Shown here: positions 35,386 to 43,652 of the stretch, one piece after another
How the letters are laid out: every line of letters starts with the position of its first letter
Position numbering within the stretch: the first letter of the stretch is position 1
Assembly (NCBI GenBank): GCA_035532555.1
Contig: DATKQS010000012.1
Coordinates: 36,458-100,457 of the forward strand
Source of the DNA: Thermoplasmata archaeon
Lineage (GTDB): Archaea; Thermoplasmatota; Thermoplasmata; Lutacidiplasmatales; UBA184
Direction of reading: 5' to 3'
DNA: 64,000 bases
The notes under the pieces: generated by a model
Databases searched by the model: none
What the model was told of the DNA's origin: nothing
The model's input: the letters and a program-made list of their open reading frames with translations, nothing else
Translations under genes and position numbers: made by a program

Positions 35386-35892
35386 ATGACGCGAAAACCG
35401 GCCCGTATGTACCGCAAGGTCGAGGGCCAGATCTACACTCGCCAGGAGTACATGGGAGGCATTCCCGTCTGCCGCGTCACGCAGTTCGACACGGGCAACC
35501 TTCGGCAAGACTTCCCGGTCGAGCTCACGCTCAACACCGAGGAAGCGGCTCAGGTCCGCGACATCGCGCTCGAGGCCGCGCGCATCAGCGCGGTCCGGGT
35601 CCTCGAGAAGGGCGCCCCGAACGAGTACCATCTCAAAGTTCGACGGTTCCCGCATCAGATTCTCCGGGAGCACAAGATGGCCATGGGAGCCGGGGCGGAC
35701 CGTATCTCCTCGGGGATGCGGCGGGCGTTCGGGAAACCCGTCGGACACGCGGTGCGCGCTCAAATCGGCGTCGAGCTCATGTCGATCTATACGACAGCGG
35801 CCCACATTCCGGACGCCAAGGAAGCCCTGCGCAAGGCCTCCCACAAGCTCCCGTGCCCGACCCGCCTGCGGATCACGACGAAGGCGTCGTAG
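35386..35892 (+). CDS. rpl10e: 50S ribosomal protein uL16 (L10e)
   Basis: 168 residues: MTRKPARMYRKVEGQIYTRQEYMGG at the start (quoted in part), KVRRFPHQILREHKMAMGAGADRISSGMR around residue 85, and PVGHAVRAQIGVELMSI. It sits at the A-site side of the peptidyl-transferase centre. Its 3' end overlaps the convergent uspA gene by about 20 bases. Confidence 0.97.
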   Translation: MTRKPARMYRKVEGQIYTRQEYMGGIPVCRVTQFDTGNLRQDFPVELTLNTEEAAQVRDIALEAARISAVRVLEKGAPNEYHLKVRRFPHQILREHKMAMGAGADRISSGMRRAFGKPVGHAVRAQIGVELMSIYTTAAHIPDAKEALRKASHKLPCPTRLRITTKAS

Positions 35893-36337
35893 ACCGCGGG
35901 TGAACGACTAGCACCGGGCATTTCACGGCGTGCAAAATCGCGGCCGATACGCTCCCCAGCAAGAGCCTCTTGCCGCGGGAGAGACCGCGAGATCCGATCA
36001 CCAATAGGTCGGGTGGGTTCGCCTCTACCTGGGCCAGGATCTCGTCCACCACGACTCCCTCTACGCAGATCCCCTTCGCGCGGACCCCGGCGGTCTTCGC
36101 CTCCTGGACCGCGCGGTCCAAAAACTGGCGATAATACGGGGTGTCCGTATCGGGAGACGTCGCGGGCACCCAGGGTTCGGAAGAGGCAACGTAGAGCGGC
36201 ACGAGGGGAGCGACCGTGAGGACCGTCAGTTCGGCCCCGTACTTCTTCGCGAGATCGATGGCGTATCCCAGCGCCTCGCGGGCGATGGGCGAACCATCGG
36301 CCGCCACCGTCACACGCTGGATGTTCGGTTCGGTCAT
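35873..36337 (-). CDS. Universal stress protein (UspA family)
   Basis: 154 residues. VTVAADGSPIAREALGYAIDLAK opens the fold and the ATP-binding loop G-x2-G-x9-G-S appears as GSRG...LLLGSVSAAIL near residue 118, so it is of the ATP-binding type. An acidic insert (SSEPWVPATSPDTD) lies after strand 2. SD GAGGAG is 6-10 bases before the ATG. Cytoplasmic; stress role not defined in archaea. Confidence 0.93.
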   Translation of the reverse strand: MTEPNIQRVTVAADGSPIAREALGYAIDLAKKYGAELTVLTVAPLVPLYVASSEPWVPATSPDTDTPYYRQFLDRAVQEAKTAGVRAKGICVEGVVVDEILAQVEANPPDLLVIGSRGLSRGKRLLLGSVSAAILHAVKCPVLVVHPRSTTPSS

Positions 36338-36435
36338 CGCTCTCCTCGAGGAGTCCGGGCCTACAAGGTCATTGCGCCCCCTTCCGGAGCTTCCGAGGGT
36401 CGATTCAGAACTTCGTGCACCGCCGGGGCGGCGGA

Positions 36436-36538
36436 TAGCGGGGCATGGATTTGAACCATGGATCTACGGGTTATGAGCCCGTCGGGATTTCAGGACGGCC
36501 GGCGAGGCCGACCGTTTTCCTGACTACCCTACCCCGCT
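36436..36538 (-). tRNA. Initiator tRNA-Met (CAT) with a 28-base intron in the D-loop
   Basis: Acceptor AGCGGGG/CCCCGCT with the A1-U72 pair of archaeal initiators, discriminator A, anticodon arm ACGGG-CTCATAA-CCCGT with the three G-C pairs that mark initiators, T-arm CATGG-TTCAAAT-CCATG. The D-arm is too long; removing 28 bases (36489-36516) gives GGGTAGTCAGGAAATCCC, which aligns with known archaeal initiators. No intron in the anticodon loop. Confidence 0.92.
36489..36516 (-). other. Archaeal tRNA intron in the D-loop of initiator tRNA-Met
   Basis: 28 bases. Inner stem ACGGTCGGC/GCCGGCCGT (9 pairs, one T.G) with loop CTC. The central 4-bp helix pairs exon CAGG with intron CCTG; a 3-base AAA bulge lies on each side. 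Splicing inside the bulges joins AA to A near tRNA position 20/21. The outer helix is relaxed, as in many non-canonical archaeal introns. Confidence 0.85.
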
Positions 36539-36836
36539 GCGGGTCGGCCCAGTGAGTCGGTCTATATGAGAGGTGGGAACCGCCCGGAGCCCGGGAGGCG
36601 TTCGCACCTTCAACTCGACCGGTAATCCATCCAATCGATGTACGGAGGCTTCATGTTGAGGTAGCGGTGGCGAAAACCCGACGTTTGCATGAGGGAGACC
36701 TCGGAGCTCGTAGGGGCTCACGCGCGCTTGGCCGGAGCGCAGAGGCTCCACCCGCGACACCGGCACCGCTGCCCAGGGGAGGAGGCTCAACCTCCCCGTA
36801 GTGGACGGGCACATCATCCGCGGCCGTCTCCGTGAC
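36539..36836. other. Intergenic stretch of about 300 bases, no gene recognised
   Basis: Between the initiator tRNA and the aldehyde dehydrogenase stop. The only open frame (minus strand, about 97 codons) runs into the tRNA and has no family resemblance. I see no clear tRNA, repeat or box C/D motif. It may hold a terminator or a small RNA. Confidence 0.4.
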
Positions 36837-38330
36837 TCAGGCCGGGTCCCCGTAGACCGTATAGTGCCAGCCTTTGCGGGCCTGACCCGTTAGATCGATG
36901 TAGATGTTCTTGACGACCGTGTAGTCGTTCAGGGAATCGCTGCCCAGGTCCTTCCCGAACCCGGACTGCTTGAACCCCCCGTGGGGCGTTTCCGATCCGA
37001 GTGGAAGGTGGTCGTTGATCCAAACATCGCCGAAGCGAAGTGCGTGGGCGGCTTTGAGCGCGGTACGGACATCCTTCGTCCACGCGCTGGCCGCGAGGCC
37101 GTACTCCACGGAGTTCGCGATCTCCATCGCCTCGTCGAAGCTGGAGAACTCGAGCACGCCGAGCACCGGGCCGAAGATCTCCCGCTGAGCGATCATCATG
37201 TCCGGCGCGACCTGGTCGAAGACGGTCGGGGTCACGAACGCCCCGCTCGCCAGGGACACCGGCGGAGGCGTCCCACCGATGACCACCTTCGCCCCCTCCT
37301 GTCGCCCGCCTTCGACGAACTCGAGGACGCGATCCCGGTGACTGGGATGGACGAGGGGTCCGAGATCGGTCGACCGCTCGAGCGGGTTCCCCATGCGAAT
37401 GGTTTTGATCCGATCCACCAGATGTTGCACGAAGCGGGCTCGGATGGACTTGTGAAGGATGAGCCGAGTTGCGGCCGTACAGTCCTGCCCGCCATTGACG
37501 AACCCTCCAACCATCGCGCCCTCGACCGCCGCTAGGAGATCCGCATCCTCGAACACGATGAACGGCGCCTTCCCGCCGAGTTCCAGTTGAAGCCGTTTGA
37601 CGGTCCCGCTCGCGGCCTCCATGACCTTGCGCCCGGTTTGAGTGTCTCCCGTGAGGCTTGCGAGGTCGACCTTGGGATTCCGACAAAGCTCGTCCCCCAC
37701 TTCATCCCCAGGTCCCGTAACGAGGTTCAGCGCGCCCTTCGGGAGCCCCGCCTCGTCGAGCGCTCGTACGAGCTCGACCGAGCTGAGCGGGGTCCAGCTG
37801 GCCGGCTTCAGCACGACCGTGTTCCCCACGATGAGCGCGGGGGCAATCTTCCACACGGCCATCATGATCGGGTAGTTCCAGGGCGTGATCGAGGCGACCA
37901 CCCCGACCGGCTCTCGACGGAAGATCGTCGTTCCCTCGCCGGTGAACTCGCTCGGGCTCTTCGCGTCGAGCGTGCGACCGGCGCCGGCGTAGAAGATCAG
38001 GTTGTCGATGGCGAACGGAAGGTCGGCGTCGGCGGCCTGCTTGATCGTCTTGCCCTGATTGCGGCTTTCGATTCGAGCGATCTCGGGGAGCCGCCCCTGC
38101 AGGATCGACGCGGCTCGCAGGAAGACCTCCCCCCGCGCGCGCGGCGGCAGGTGGGGCCAAGGTCCCCGATCGAATGCCTCGCGTGCCGCGTCGATGGCCC
38201 GGCGAGCGTCCTCGCGAGAGCCCTTGGGAACCGCCGAGAGCATCGCCCCGTCGAAGGGGCTCCGCACCTCGAAGGTGGCCCCGCTCGCGGCCCCGGTCCA
38301 CTCCCCTCGTACGAACATGACGTCGGGCAT
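36837..38330 (-). CDS. NAD(P)-dependent aldehyde dehydrogenase
   Basis: 497 residues, family-typical. SITPWNYP, NTVVLKPASWTPLS, general-base Glu in LELGGKAP near residue 250, nucleophile Cys in GGQDCTAA near 282, and EIFGPVLGV. The GQDCTAATR and HGGFKQSGFGKDLG blocks resemble aminobutyraldehyde/betaine-aldehyde dehydrogenases (PatD, BADH), so an amino-aldehyde from lysine, polyamine or choline breakdown is a reasonable substrate guess. It starts a block that includes a peptide-type importer and an aminotransferase. Confidence 0.93.
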   Translation of the reverse strand: MPDVMFVRGEWTGAASGATFEVRSPFDGAMLSAVPKGSREDARRAIDAAREAFDRGPWPHLPPRARGEVFLRAASILQGRLPEIARIESRNQGKTIKQAADADLPFAIDNLIFYAGAGRTLDAKSPSEFTGEGTTIFRREPVGVVASITPWNYPIMMAVWKIAPALIVGNTVVLKPASWTPLSSVELVRALDEAGLPKGALNLVTGPGDEVGDELCRNPKVDLASLTGDTQTGRKVMEAASGTVKRLQLELGGKAPFIVFEDADLLAAVEGAMVGGFVNGGQDCTAATRLILHKSIRARFVQHLVDRIKTIRMGNPLERSTDLGPLVHPSHRDRVLEFVEGGRQEGAKVVIGGTPPPVSLASGAFVTPTVFDQVAPDMMIAQREIFGPVLGVLEFSSFDEAMEIANSVEYGLAASAWTKDVRTALKAAHALRFGDVWINDHLPLGSETPHGGFKQSGFGKDLGSDSLNDYTVVKNIYIDLTGQARKGWHYTVYGDPA

Positions 38331-38409
38331 GGCGGTTCGACCGGTTAGGCGAACTGAGTTCAAATCTTGGAGGGATGCGGGCGAGCCGTCGGCGCGCAGG
38401 CTCGCCGCA

Positions 38410-38418
38410 GGATATATG
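38410..38418 (+). promoter_or_regulatory. TATA box of the ABC binding-protein gene
   Basis: GGATATATG; a transcript starting about 26 bases later would exclude the ATG at 38432 and give a leader carrying GGAGGGGAG before the ATG at 38465. Confidence 0.55.
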
Positions 38419-38464
38419 TCTCCCAACGCCTATGGGCGGCCTTCTTGGCTCCGGAGGGGAGAAC

Positions 38465-40357
38465 ATGGATCCAAAGTGGCGGAATGTAATCGTCCTCGTC
38501 ATCGTGGTCGTGATCGTCGTCGCCGGAATCGGGGTGTACGTCGTGCACACCCAGAGCTCCAACGGAGGTGGTTCATCGGGCACGTGTAGCCAGCCGCTCG
38601 CGTCGACGAATCCCATCAAGATCGATCAGCCGGAACTTCCCGACTACCTCGACCCGCAGCAGACGTTCACGACCCCGGGCTGGGCGGCGGTCCAGCAGGT
38701 CTACCAGGGCCTTGTGGTTTACAACGGCTCGAGTCCGACGAACTTCTCGGGCGTCCTCGCGAAGAACTGGACGACGTCCTCGGACGGCCTCCACTGGAAC
38801 TTCACCCTCCGCTCCGGCGTCACCTTCTCGAACGGGGACCCGTACAACGCCTACGTGCAATGGTTCAGCTTCTACCGGAGCTTGCTGCTGAACGCCGGCC
38901 CGCAATTCATCCTGTCCCAGAATTTCTGGTATCCAGGATTGAACTACTACTCGAACTCGACGGCCATCGCCAACGAGGAGACGAATCTCTCGGCGTTTCT
39001 GAACACCACGGACTTCTTCGCCCCGACCCCTGGCGAGATCCAGGTCATGACCGCCTCGAACCAGTCCTTCCAGGTGCTCAACGCGAACATGATCGAGCTC
39101 AACCTCGGGTTCGGGTACCTGGGCCAGGTGCCGTACAACTACCTGTTGCCTTCGATCTCGGCGCCCAACTCCTACGCCGTCGACCCGGCGTTCGTCCAGC
39201 AGAACGGAGGCGTCGTCCCGGGCGTTCCGAACACCTACCTCGACGCGAACACGCTCGGCACGGGCCCGTACACGCTGACCGCCTACAATCCGATCGGTGG
39301 AGGAGGGTACACGCTCGTCCCATCCTCCCACTACTGGGGAACCTCCGCCGCGCGGGCCCAGCCTTGGAACAACGCGATCCAGCCGGCCAACACCACCGTC
39401 CAGATCGTCTTCTCCCAGACCGACACCTCTACGATCAGCGATCTCTTGAACGGCCAGGCCGCCAGCGCCTCATTCGCCTATACCGGACCGTCGACCATCA
39501 ACCAACTCACAGGAGACCCGTGTCTGGTCGTCCAGCCGCTGTCCACCATCTATGGGGCGACTAGCGGTTCGTGGTGGGTGTTCATGAACCAGTCGGTGTT
39601 CCCCTTCAACAACCTGAGCGTACGGGAAGCGATCGTCCACTCCATCAACTACCCGCAGATCATCCAGGACGCGTTCGGAGGATATGGGAGTCAATGGGTG
39701 GGCCCCGTGCCGCCATCCTATCCGTACTACAACCCCCAGAGCCTCCCACCGTACGCCTACAATCTGACGCTCGCCCAGCAGGAGATCCAGAACTCGCCCT
39801 GCGCCAACAATGCGTGCGCGGGGACGGTCTTCAACTACGAGTACCAAACTCCGGGCGCCGACTGGGCGGATGCCACGAGCATCCTCCAGAGCGATCTCGC
39901 TCAGATCGGAATCACCATCAAGCCGATCGGCATGAGCGTCTCTCAGCTGCTCAGCGAGCAGCTCGTCACGAACGGCGTCTGCACCAGCTCCACCACGCTC
40001 AACGGGGGACCGTTCTACATCGGTCAGGAATTCTACACGTCGGATTACATCAGCCCGGACGATTGGACCCAGAACGATGCGATCAGCTACGGAAGCGCGA
40101 ACCTGTGCATGTCGGGCTATGCCAACGCCACAATGGACAACCTCGTCTTGACCGCGGCCGGGACTTCGAACCCCACCCTGCTCAATCAGTACTACACCGA
40201 GATGACGAACCTAATGTACTACAATTACACCAACGCCTGGCTCGTCGTTCCGACGGCCGTCGCAGTCTACAACATCCACGTCCACGGGATCATCGAGAAC
40301 CCCATGGCGAGCGCCGAGCCGTTCGCCTTCTTCTTCAACACCCAGTGGGCCCGCTAG
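38465..40357 (+). CDS. ABC transporter substrate-binding protein, peptide/Opp type (SBP_bac_5)
   Basis: 630 residues. MDPKWRN then a hydrophobic helix (VIVLVIVVVIVVAGIGVYVV, about 8-28) that is probably an uncleaved N-terminal membrane anchor; the rest is outside. Family 5 features: PDYLDPQQTF, VYQGLVVYN, TTSSDGLHWNFTLRSGVTFSNGD, LGTGPYTLTAYNP, and NNLSVREAIVHSINY. Many N-x-S/T sequons suggest glycosylation. The start is chosen by the Shine-Dalgarno and TATA position. It should deliver peptides or similar solutes to the convergent OppBCDF genes. Confidence 0.92.
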   Translation: MDPKWRNVIVLVIVVVIVVAGIGVYVVHTQSSNGGGSSGTCSQPLASTNPIKIDQPELPDYLDPQQTFTTPGWAAVQQVYQGLVVYNGSSPTNFSGVLAKNWTTSSDGLHWNFTLRSGVTFSNGDPYNAYVQWFSFYRSLLLNAGPQFILSQNFWYPGLNYYSNSTAIANEETNLSAFLNTTDFFAPTPGEIQVMTASNQSFQVLNANMIELNLGFGYLGQVPYNYLLPSISAPNSYAVDPAFVQQNGGVVPGVPNTYLDANTLGTGPYTLTAYNPIGGGGYTLVPSSHYWGTSAARAQPWNNAIQPANTTVQIVFSQTDTSTISDLLNGQAASASFAYTGPSTINQLTGDPCLVVQPLSTIYGATSGSWWVFMNQSVFPFNNLSVREAIVHSINYPQIIQDAFGGYGSQWVGPVPPSYPYYNPQSLPPYAYNLTLAQQEIQNSPCANNACAGTVFNYEYQTPGADWADATSILQSDLAQIGITIKPIGMSVSQLLSEQLVTNGVCTSSTTLNGGPFYIGQEFYTSDYISPDDWTQNDAISYGSANLCMSGYANATMDNLVLTAAGTSNPTLLNQYYTEMTNLMYYNYTNAWLVVPTAVAVYNIHVHGIIENPMASAEPFAFFFNTQWAR

Positions 40358-40387
40358 CGAGACTGAACCCGCGCGCGCCCGGCCCGC

Positions 40388-41458
40388 TCAGCTCGAGGGT
40401 AGGCGGTCGGGTGGCGCCGGACCCGATCCGATCAGCGTCTCGGGCGGGATGGAACCGACCTCCTCGGCCCGGTGGCAGGCCACGAGCCGGTCGGGAAACT
40501 CGGCGACCGGGCGCAGCGGTGGATCCTCGACCCGGCAGCGCTCGATGACGAACGGGCAGCGCGGAGCGAAGCGGCAGCCGTGTTTCGGATTGATCAGGGT
40601 GGGCACTTCGCCGGAGATTCGGTACCGTGCACGCCGACGCTTCGGATCGGGTACGGGCACCGCGGCCAGGAGGGCCTTCGTGTACGGGTGGACCGGCTGG
40701 GTGAGCACCGCTCGGACCGGACCGATCTCAATGAGCTGGCCCACGTACAGCACGGCCACTCGATCCGCGGCGTATCGGACGGTCGCGACGTTGTGGGTGA
40801 TGAGCAGATAGCTCAGGCCCCGTTCGCGCTGGAGACCGACGAGCCGGTTGAGGACCTGCGCCTGAACGGCGACGTCGAGCGCGCTGGTCGGCTCGTCGAG
40901 GACCACCAACGAAGGGTTGATGCTGAGCGCACGGGCCAGCGAGAGCCGCTGACGACCCCCGCCGGAGAATTCGTGCGGGTACTGGTCGAGGCAATCGGAA
41001 GGGAGTCCGACCTGCGGGAGCAACTCCGCGACCCGCTCGCGTACCGCGGCCCGCCTCAGAGGGAGCTGGGCCCGGATCGGTTCGCTCACGATCTGCCAGA
41101 CCCTCAGGCGAGGGTCGAGAGAACCGACGGGGTCCTGGAAAACGATCTGAACGTTGCGACGCCAGGCACGAAGCGCGGAGCCGGATAGATGCGTCACGTC
41201 CTGCCCCCGGAAGCGGATCGTGCCCTGGGTGGGTTCGTGTAGGCGGGCCACGAGCCAGCCGAAGGTGGTCTTTCCCGAACCGCTCTCCCCGATGAGGGCG
41301 AGGGTCTCTCCGGACCGGACCGTGAGCGAGACCTCGTCCACGGCATGGATCGAGCGGGCGGGGGTACGCCCCAGCCAGTCCCGAGCGCTGACCGCGAGGG
41401 GGAAGTACTTCGCGATGGAGATGGTCTCAAGGAGGGGTTCGGAGGCCGCGTCCGTCAC
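40388..41458 (-). CDS. Peptide ABC transporter ATP-binding protein (OppF/DppF type)
   Basis: 356 residues from GTG, which shares one base with the upstream stop (TAGTG) and has SD GGAGGTGA. Walker A GESGSGKT near 56, Q-loop VFQDP, signature FSGGGRQRLSLARAL, Walker B LVVLDEPTSALD, H-loop LITHN. The C-terminus has the oligopeptide-transporter extension with HPYTKALL and CRFAPRCPF...C. The open frame continues upstream through OppD in another frame; that part is not coding. Last gene of oppBCDF. Confidence 0.94.
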   Translation of the reverse strand: MTDAASEPLLETISIAKYFPLAVSARDWLGRTPARSIHAVDEVSLTVRSGETLALIGESGSGKTTFGWLVARLHEPTQGTIRFRGQDVTHLSGSALRAWRRNVQIVFQDPVGSLDPRLRVWQIVSEPIRAQLPLRRAAVRERVAELLPQVGLPSDCLDQYPHEFSGGGRQRLSLARALSINPSLVVLDEPTSALDVAVQAQVLNRLVGLQRERGLSYLLITHNVATVRYAADRVAVLYVGQLIEIGPVRAVLTQPVHPYTKALLAAVPVPDPKRRRARYRISGEVPTLINPKHGCRFAPRCPFVIERCRVEDPPLRPVAEFPDRLVACHRAEEVGSIPPETLIGSGPAPPDRLPSS

Positions 41459-42591
41459 TACGTCACCTCCTCGGCATGCCAGCAGGCCGTGCGGTGCTCC
41501 CCGGCGGGCGCGGTCCCGATCGGCCGCAGCGGCGGCGCGGGATCGGTTGGGCACTTCTCCCGCGCGAAGGCGCACCGGGGATGGAAGACACACCCCATCG
41601 GGAGGCGCGCGAGGTTCGGCACCGTTCCCGGGATGGAATCGAGCGGGCCCTCGTCCTTGAAGCGGTTCGGGGCGGCGTGGAGGAGGGCGCGCGTGTACGG
41701 ATGGCGAGGTCGTTCGAAGACCTCTGCCACCGGACCGAGCTCGACGAGCCGGCCGGCGTACAGGACGCCCACGTCGTCCGCGATCTCGGCGATCACGCCG
41801 AGGTCGTGGCTGATGAAGAGGATCGAGGTGTGGAGCTCGTCGATCAACTCCTTCATCAGGGTGAGCACTTGGGCTTGGATCGTCACATCGAGGGCGCTCG
41901 TCGGCTCGTCGGCGATGAGGAGCGAAGGGCGCTCCGATAGCGCTTGCGCGATCATCACGCGCTGGCGCATTCCTCCCGAGAGTTCGTGCGGATAGAGCCG
42001 GACGATGGTCTCGGGGTCGTTGATCCGCACGAGCGTCAACGCCTCGATGACCTCGTCGTGCATCGAAGGATCGTGTAGGCCCCGCGTCTTGAGATGCTCC
42101 TGGACCGCACCGCCGGGAAGGATCGGGCGGGTCAGCGTCGCGGCGGTGGAGGGGGATTCGGGCCTCGAGTAGTCGAACGGAGCTCCCTCCGGATGCGTGG
42201 CTCCCGCCCCGCGCTCCCGGATCCTCCGGATCCGGATCGCCTCGGCCACTTGGTCGTAGATTCGGAAGGCGGGATTGAGCGAATTGAGCGGTTCCTGGAA
42301 GATCATCCCGATCCCCGTGCCCCGCACCATCGGGAGCTTCCATCGGGGCAGCTTCGTGAGGTCGATGCCACGGTAGACGATCCGACCTCCTCGGACCTGC
42401 GCCGCGGGGACGGGCAGGAGCCCGGGGATGGCATGGGCGAGCGTGCTCTTCCCGCAGCCGGTCTCCCCGACGATGCCGGTGACCCGGCCCGGGAGGATCT
42501 CGAGGGAGACGTGCGAGAGGGCGTGAACACTTCCGCTGGCGGTGGCGTAACTGACGCTCAGGTCCTCGATCGAGAGGACGGGCTCGGTCAC
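41458..42591 (-). CDS. Peptide ABC transporter ATP-binding protein (OppD/DppD type)
   Basis: 377 residues from GTG overlapping the OppC stop (GTGA). Walker A GETGCGKS near 42, Q-loop IFQEPLNSLNP, signature LSGGMRQRVMIAQAL, Walker B LLIADEPTSALD, H-loop FISHD, and the C-terminal HPYTRALL with GCVFHPRCAFAREKC. It is about 45 residues longer than usual because of an insert (about 118-170, Pro/Ser/Thr/Arg-rich) between the Q-loop and the helical domain. Confidence 0.94.
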   Translation of the reverse strand: MTEPVLSIEDLSVSYATASGSVHALSHVSLEILPGRVTGIVGETGCGKSTLAHAIPGLLPVPAAQVRGGRIVYRGIDLTKLPRWKLPMVRGTGIGMIFQEPLNSLNPAFRIYDQVAEAIRIRRIRERGAGATHPEGAPFDYSRPESPSTAATLTRPILPGGAVQEHLKTRGLHDPSMHDEVIEALTLVRINDPETIVRLYPHELSGGMRQRVMIAQALSERPSLLIADEPTSALDVTIQAQVLTLMKELIDELHTSILFISHDLGVIAEIADDVGVLYAGRLVELGPVAEVFERPRHPYTRALLHAAPNRFKDEGPLDSIPGTVPNLARLPMGCVFHPRCAFAREKCPTDPAPPLRPIGTAPAGEHRTACWHAEEVT

Positions 42592-43646
42592 GGCGCGACC
42601 CCCGCGTACGGGCCGCTCTCGGCCTCGGCGGTGGGGAGCTCGGCTCCGGCGGGTAGCGGGAGGGCCGCCCCGGCTTGAGCCGTGATCCGGCGGCTGCGCG
42701 GGTCAAGCAAGTCGCGCAGTCCATCTCCCAGGAGGCTGAAGGCGAGCACCGTGACGAAGATCGCGAGACCGGGGAAGATGACGGTCCACGGCAAGCTGTT
42801 CACGCGATCGGCGTAGAAGGCGATCATCGCTCCCCATTCGACCGGGGGGCTCGTCGGGTACGGCACCCCGCCGGTGACGAACGCCACGGTCGAGAAGGTG
42901 ACGATCACGGTGCCGATGTCGAGCGTGAAGTACACGATCACGGGCTCGAGGATGTTCCGTAGGACGTGGCGCAGGACGATCCGGCGCTCGGTCACCCCCG
43001 CGGCTCGCGCGGCGGCGATGTACGGTTGGTTCTTGACCGCGAGAACCTCTCCCCGCACCAAACGAACGTAGTACGGCCACCACGTGAGAAAGACGGCGAG
43101 CACGATCGGGAGCACTCCTCGACCCAGGGCCACCGTGATCGCGAGTGCGAGGATGAGGCTCGGGAACGCGAGAAAGAGGTCGGTGAGGCGCAGGATCGTC
43201 GTCGACGCGACCGCGCTCAGACTTCTCGGCCGGTCGTAGTAACCCGCCAGAATCCCCAGTCCTCCCCCGAACAGGAGGGACGCTCCGGCAATCGAGACCC
43301 CAATCCCGAGATCCGTCGGAAGGGCCGAGAGGACGTTCGAGAAGATGTCTCGTCCGAGCTCATCGGTCCCGAAGGGGTGCGGCCAGGTGGGACCCTGGCT
43401 CAGAGGGCCGGTGAAGATCGCGAGCGCCGGGTACGGCAATACGGCCGGATCCGCCCAGATCACGACCGCGGCGACCGAAAAGATGACCACGAGGACGAAC
43501 CCGGCGAACGAGAGGGAGTTGGTCCTCAGGGAACGGAAGGCCGTCGCCGCGCCCCGGCCCACTCCCCGTGCGACCGATCCCATCCTCCCCGAGCGAGTGC
43601 CGCCGGGCAACCCTGGCCGATCCGAAGATGGGGGATGGGGCTCCAT
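42588..43646 (-). CDS. Peptide ABC transporter permease (OppC/DppC type)
   Basis: 352 residues with a first helix near 45-65, an extracytoplasmic loop containing HPFGTDELGRDIFSNVL (the OppC hallmark), then five more helices. The EAA coupling loop is AAARAAGVTERRIVLRHVLRN near 205. Overlaps oppD by 4 bases and follows oppB by 6. The C-terminal 30 residues are Ala/Pro-rich. Confidence 0.94.
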   Translation of the reverse strand: MEPHPPSSDRPGLPGGTRSGRMGSVARGVGRGAATAFRSLRTNSLSFAGFVLVVIFSVAAVVIWADPAVLPYPALAIFTGPLSQGPTWPHPFGTDELGRDIFSNVLSALPTDLGIGVSIAGASLLFGGGLGILAGYYDRPRSLSAVASTTILRLTDLFLAFPSLILALAITVALGRGVLPIVLAVFLTWWPYYVRLVRGEVLAVKNQPYIAAARAAGVTERRIVLRHVLRNILEPVIVYFTLDIGTVIVTFSTVAFVTGGVPYPTSPPVEWGAMIAFYADRVNSLPWTVIFPGLAIFVTVLAFSLLGDGLRDLLDPRSRRITAQAGAALPLPAGAELPTAEAESGPYAGVAP

Positions 43647-43652
43647 GCGTCC

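Noticed and set aside
36524..36817. Minus-strand 97-codon frame upstream of the initiator tRNA
   Set aside because: It runs into the tRNA gene, has no promoter spacing or family resemblance.
41459..42724. Long N-terminal extension of the OppF-type frame through oppD
   Set aside because: This part reads oppD in another frame as Arg/Pro-rich sequence; the real OppF starts at GTG 41458 with a Shine-Dalgarno.
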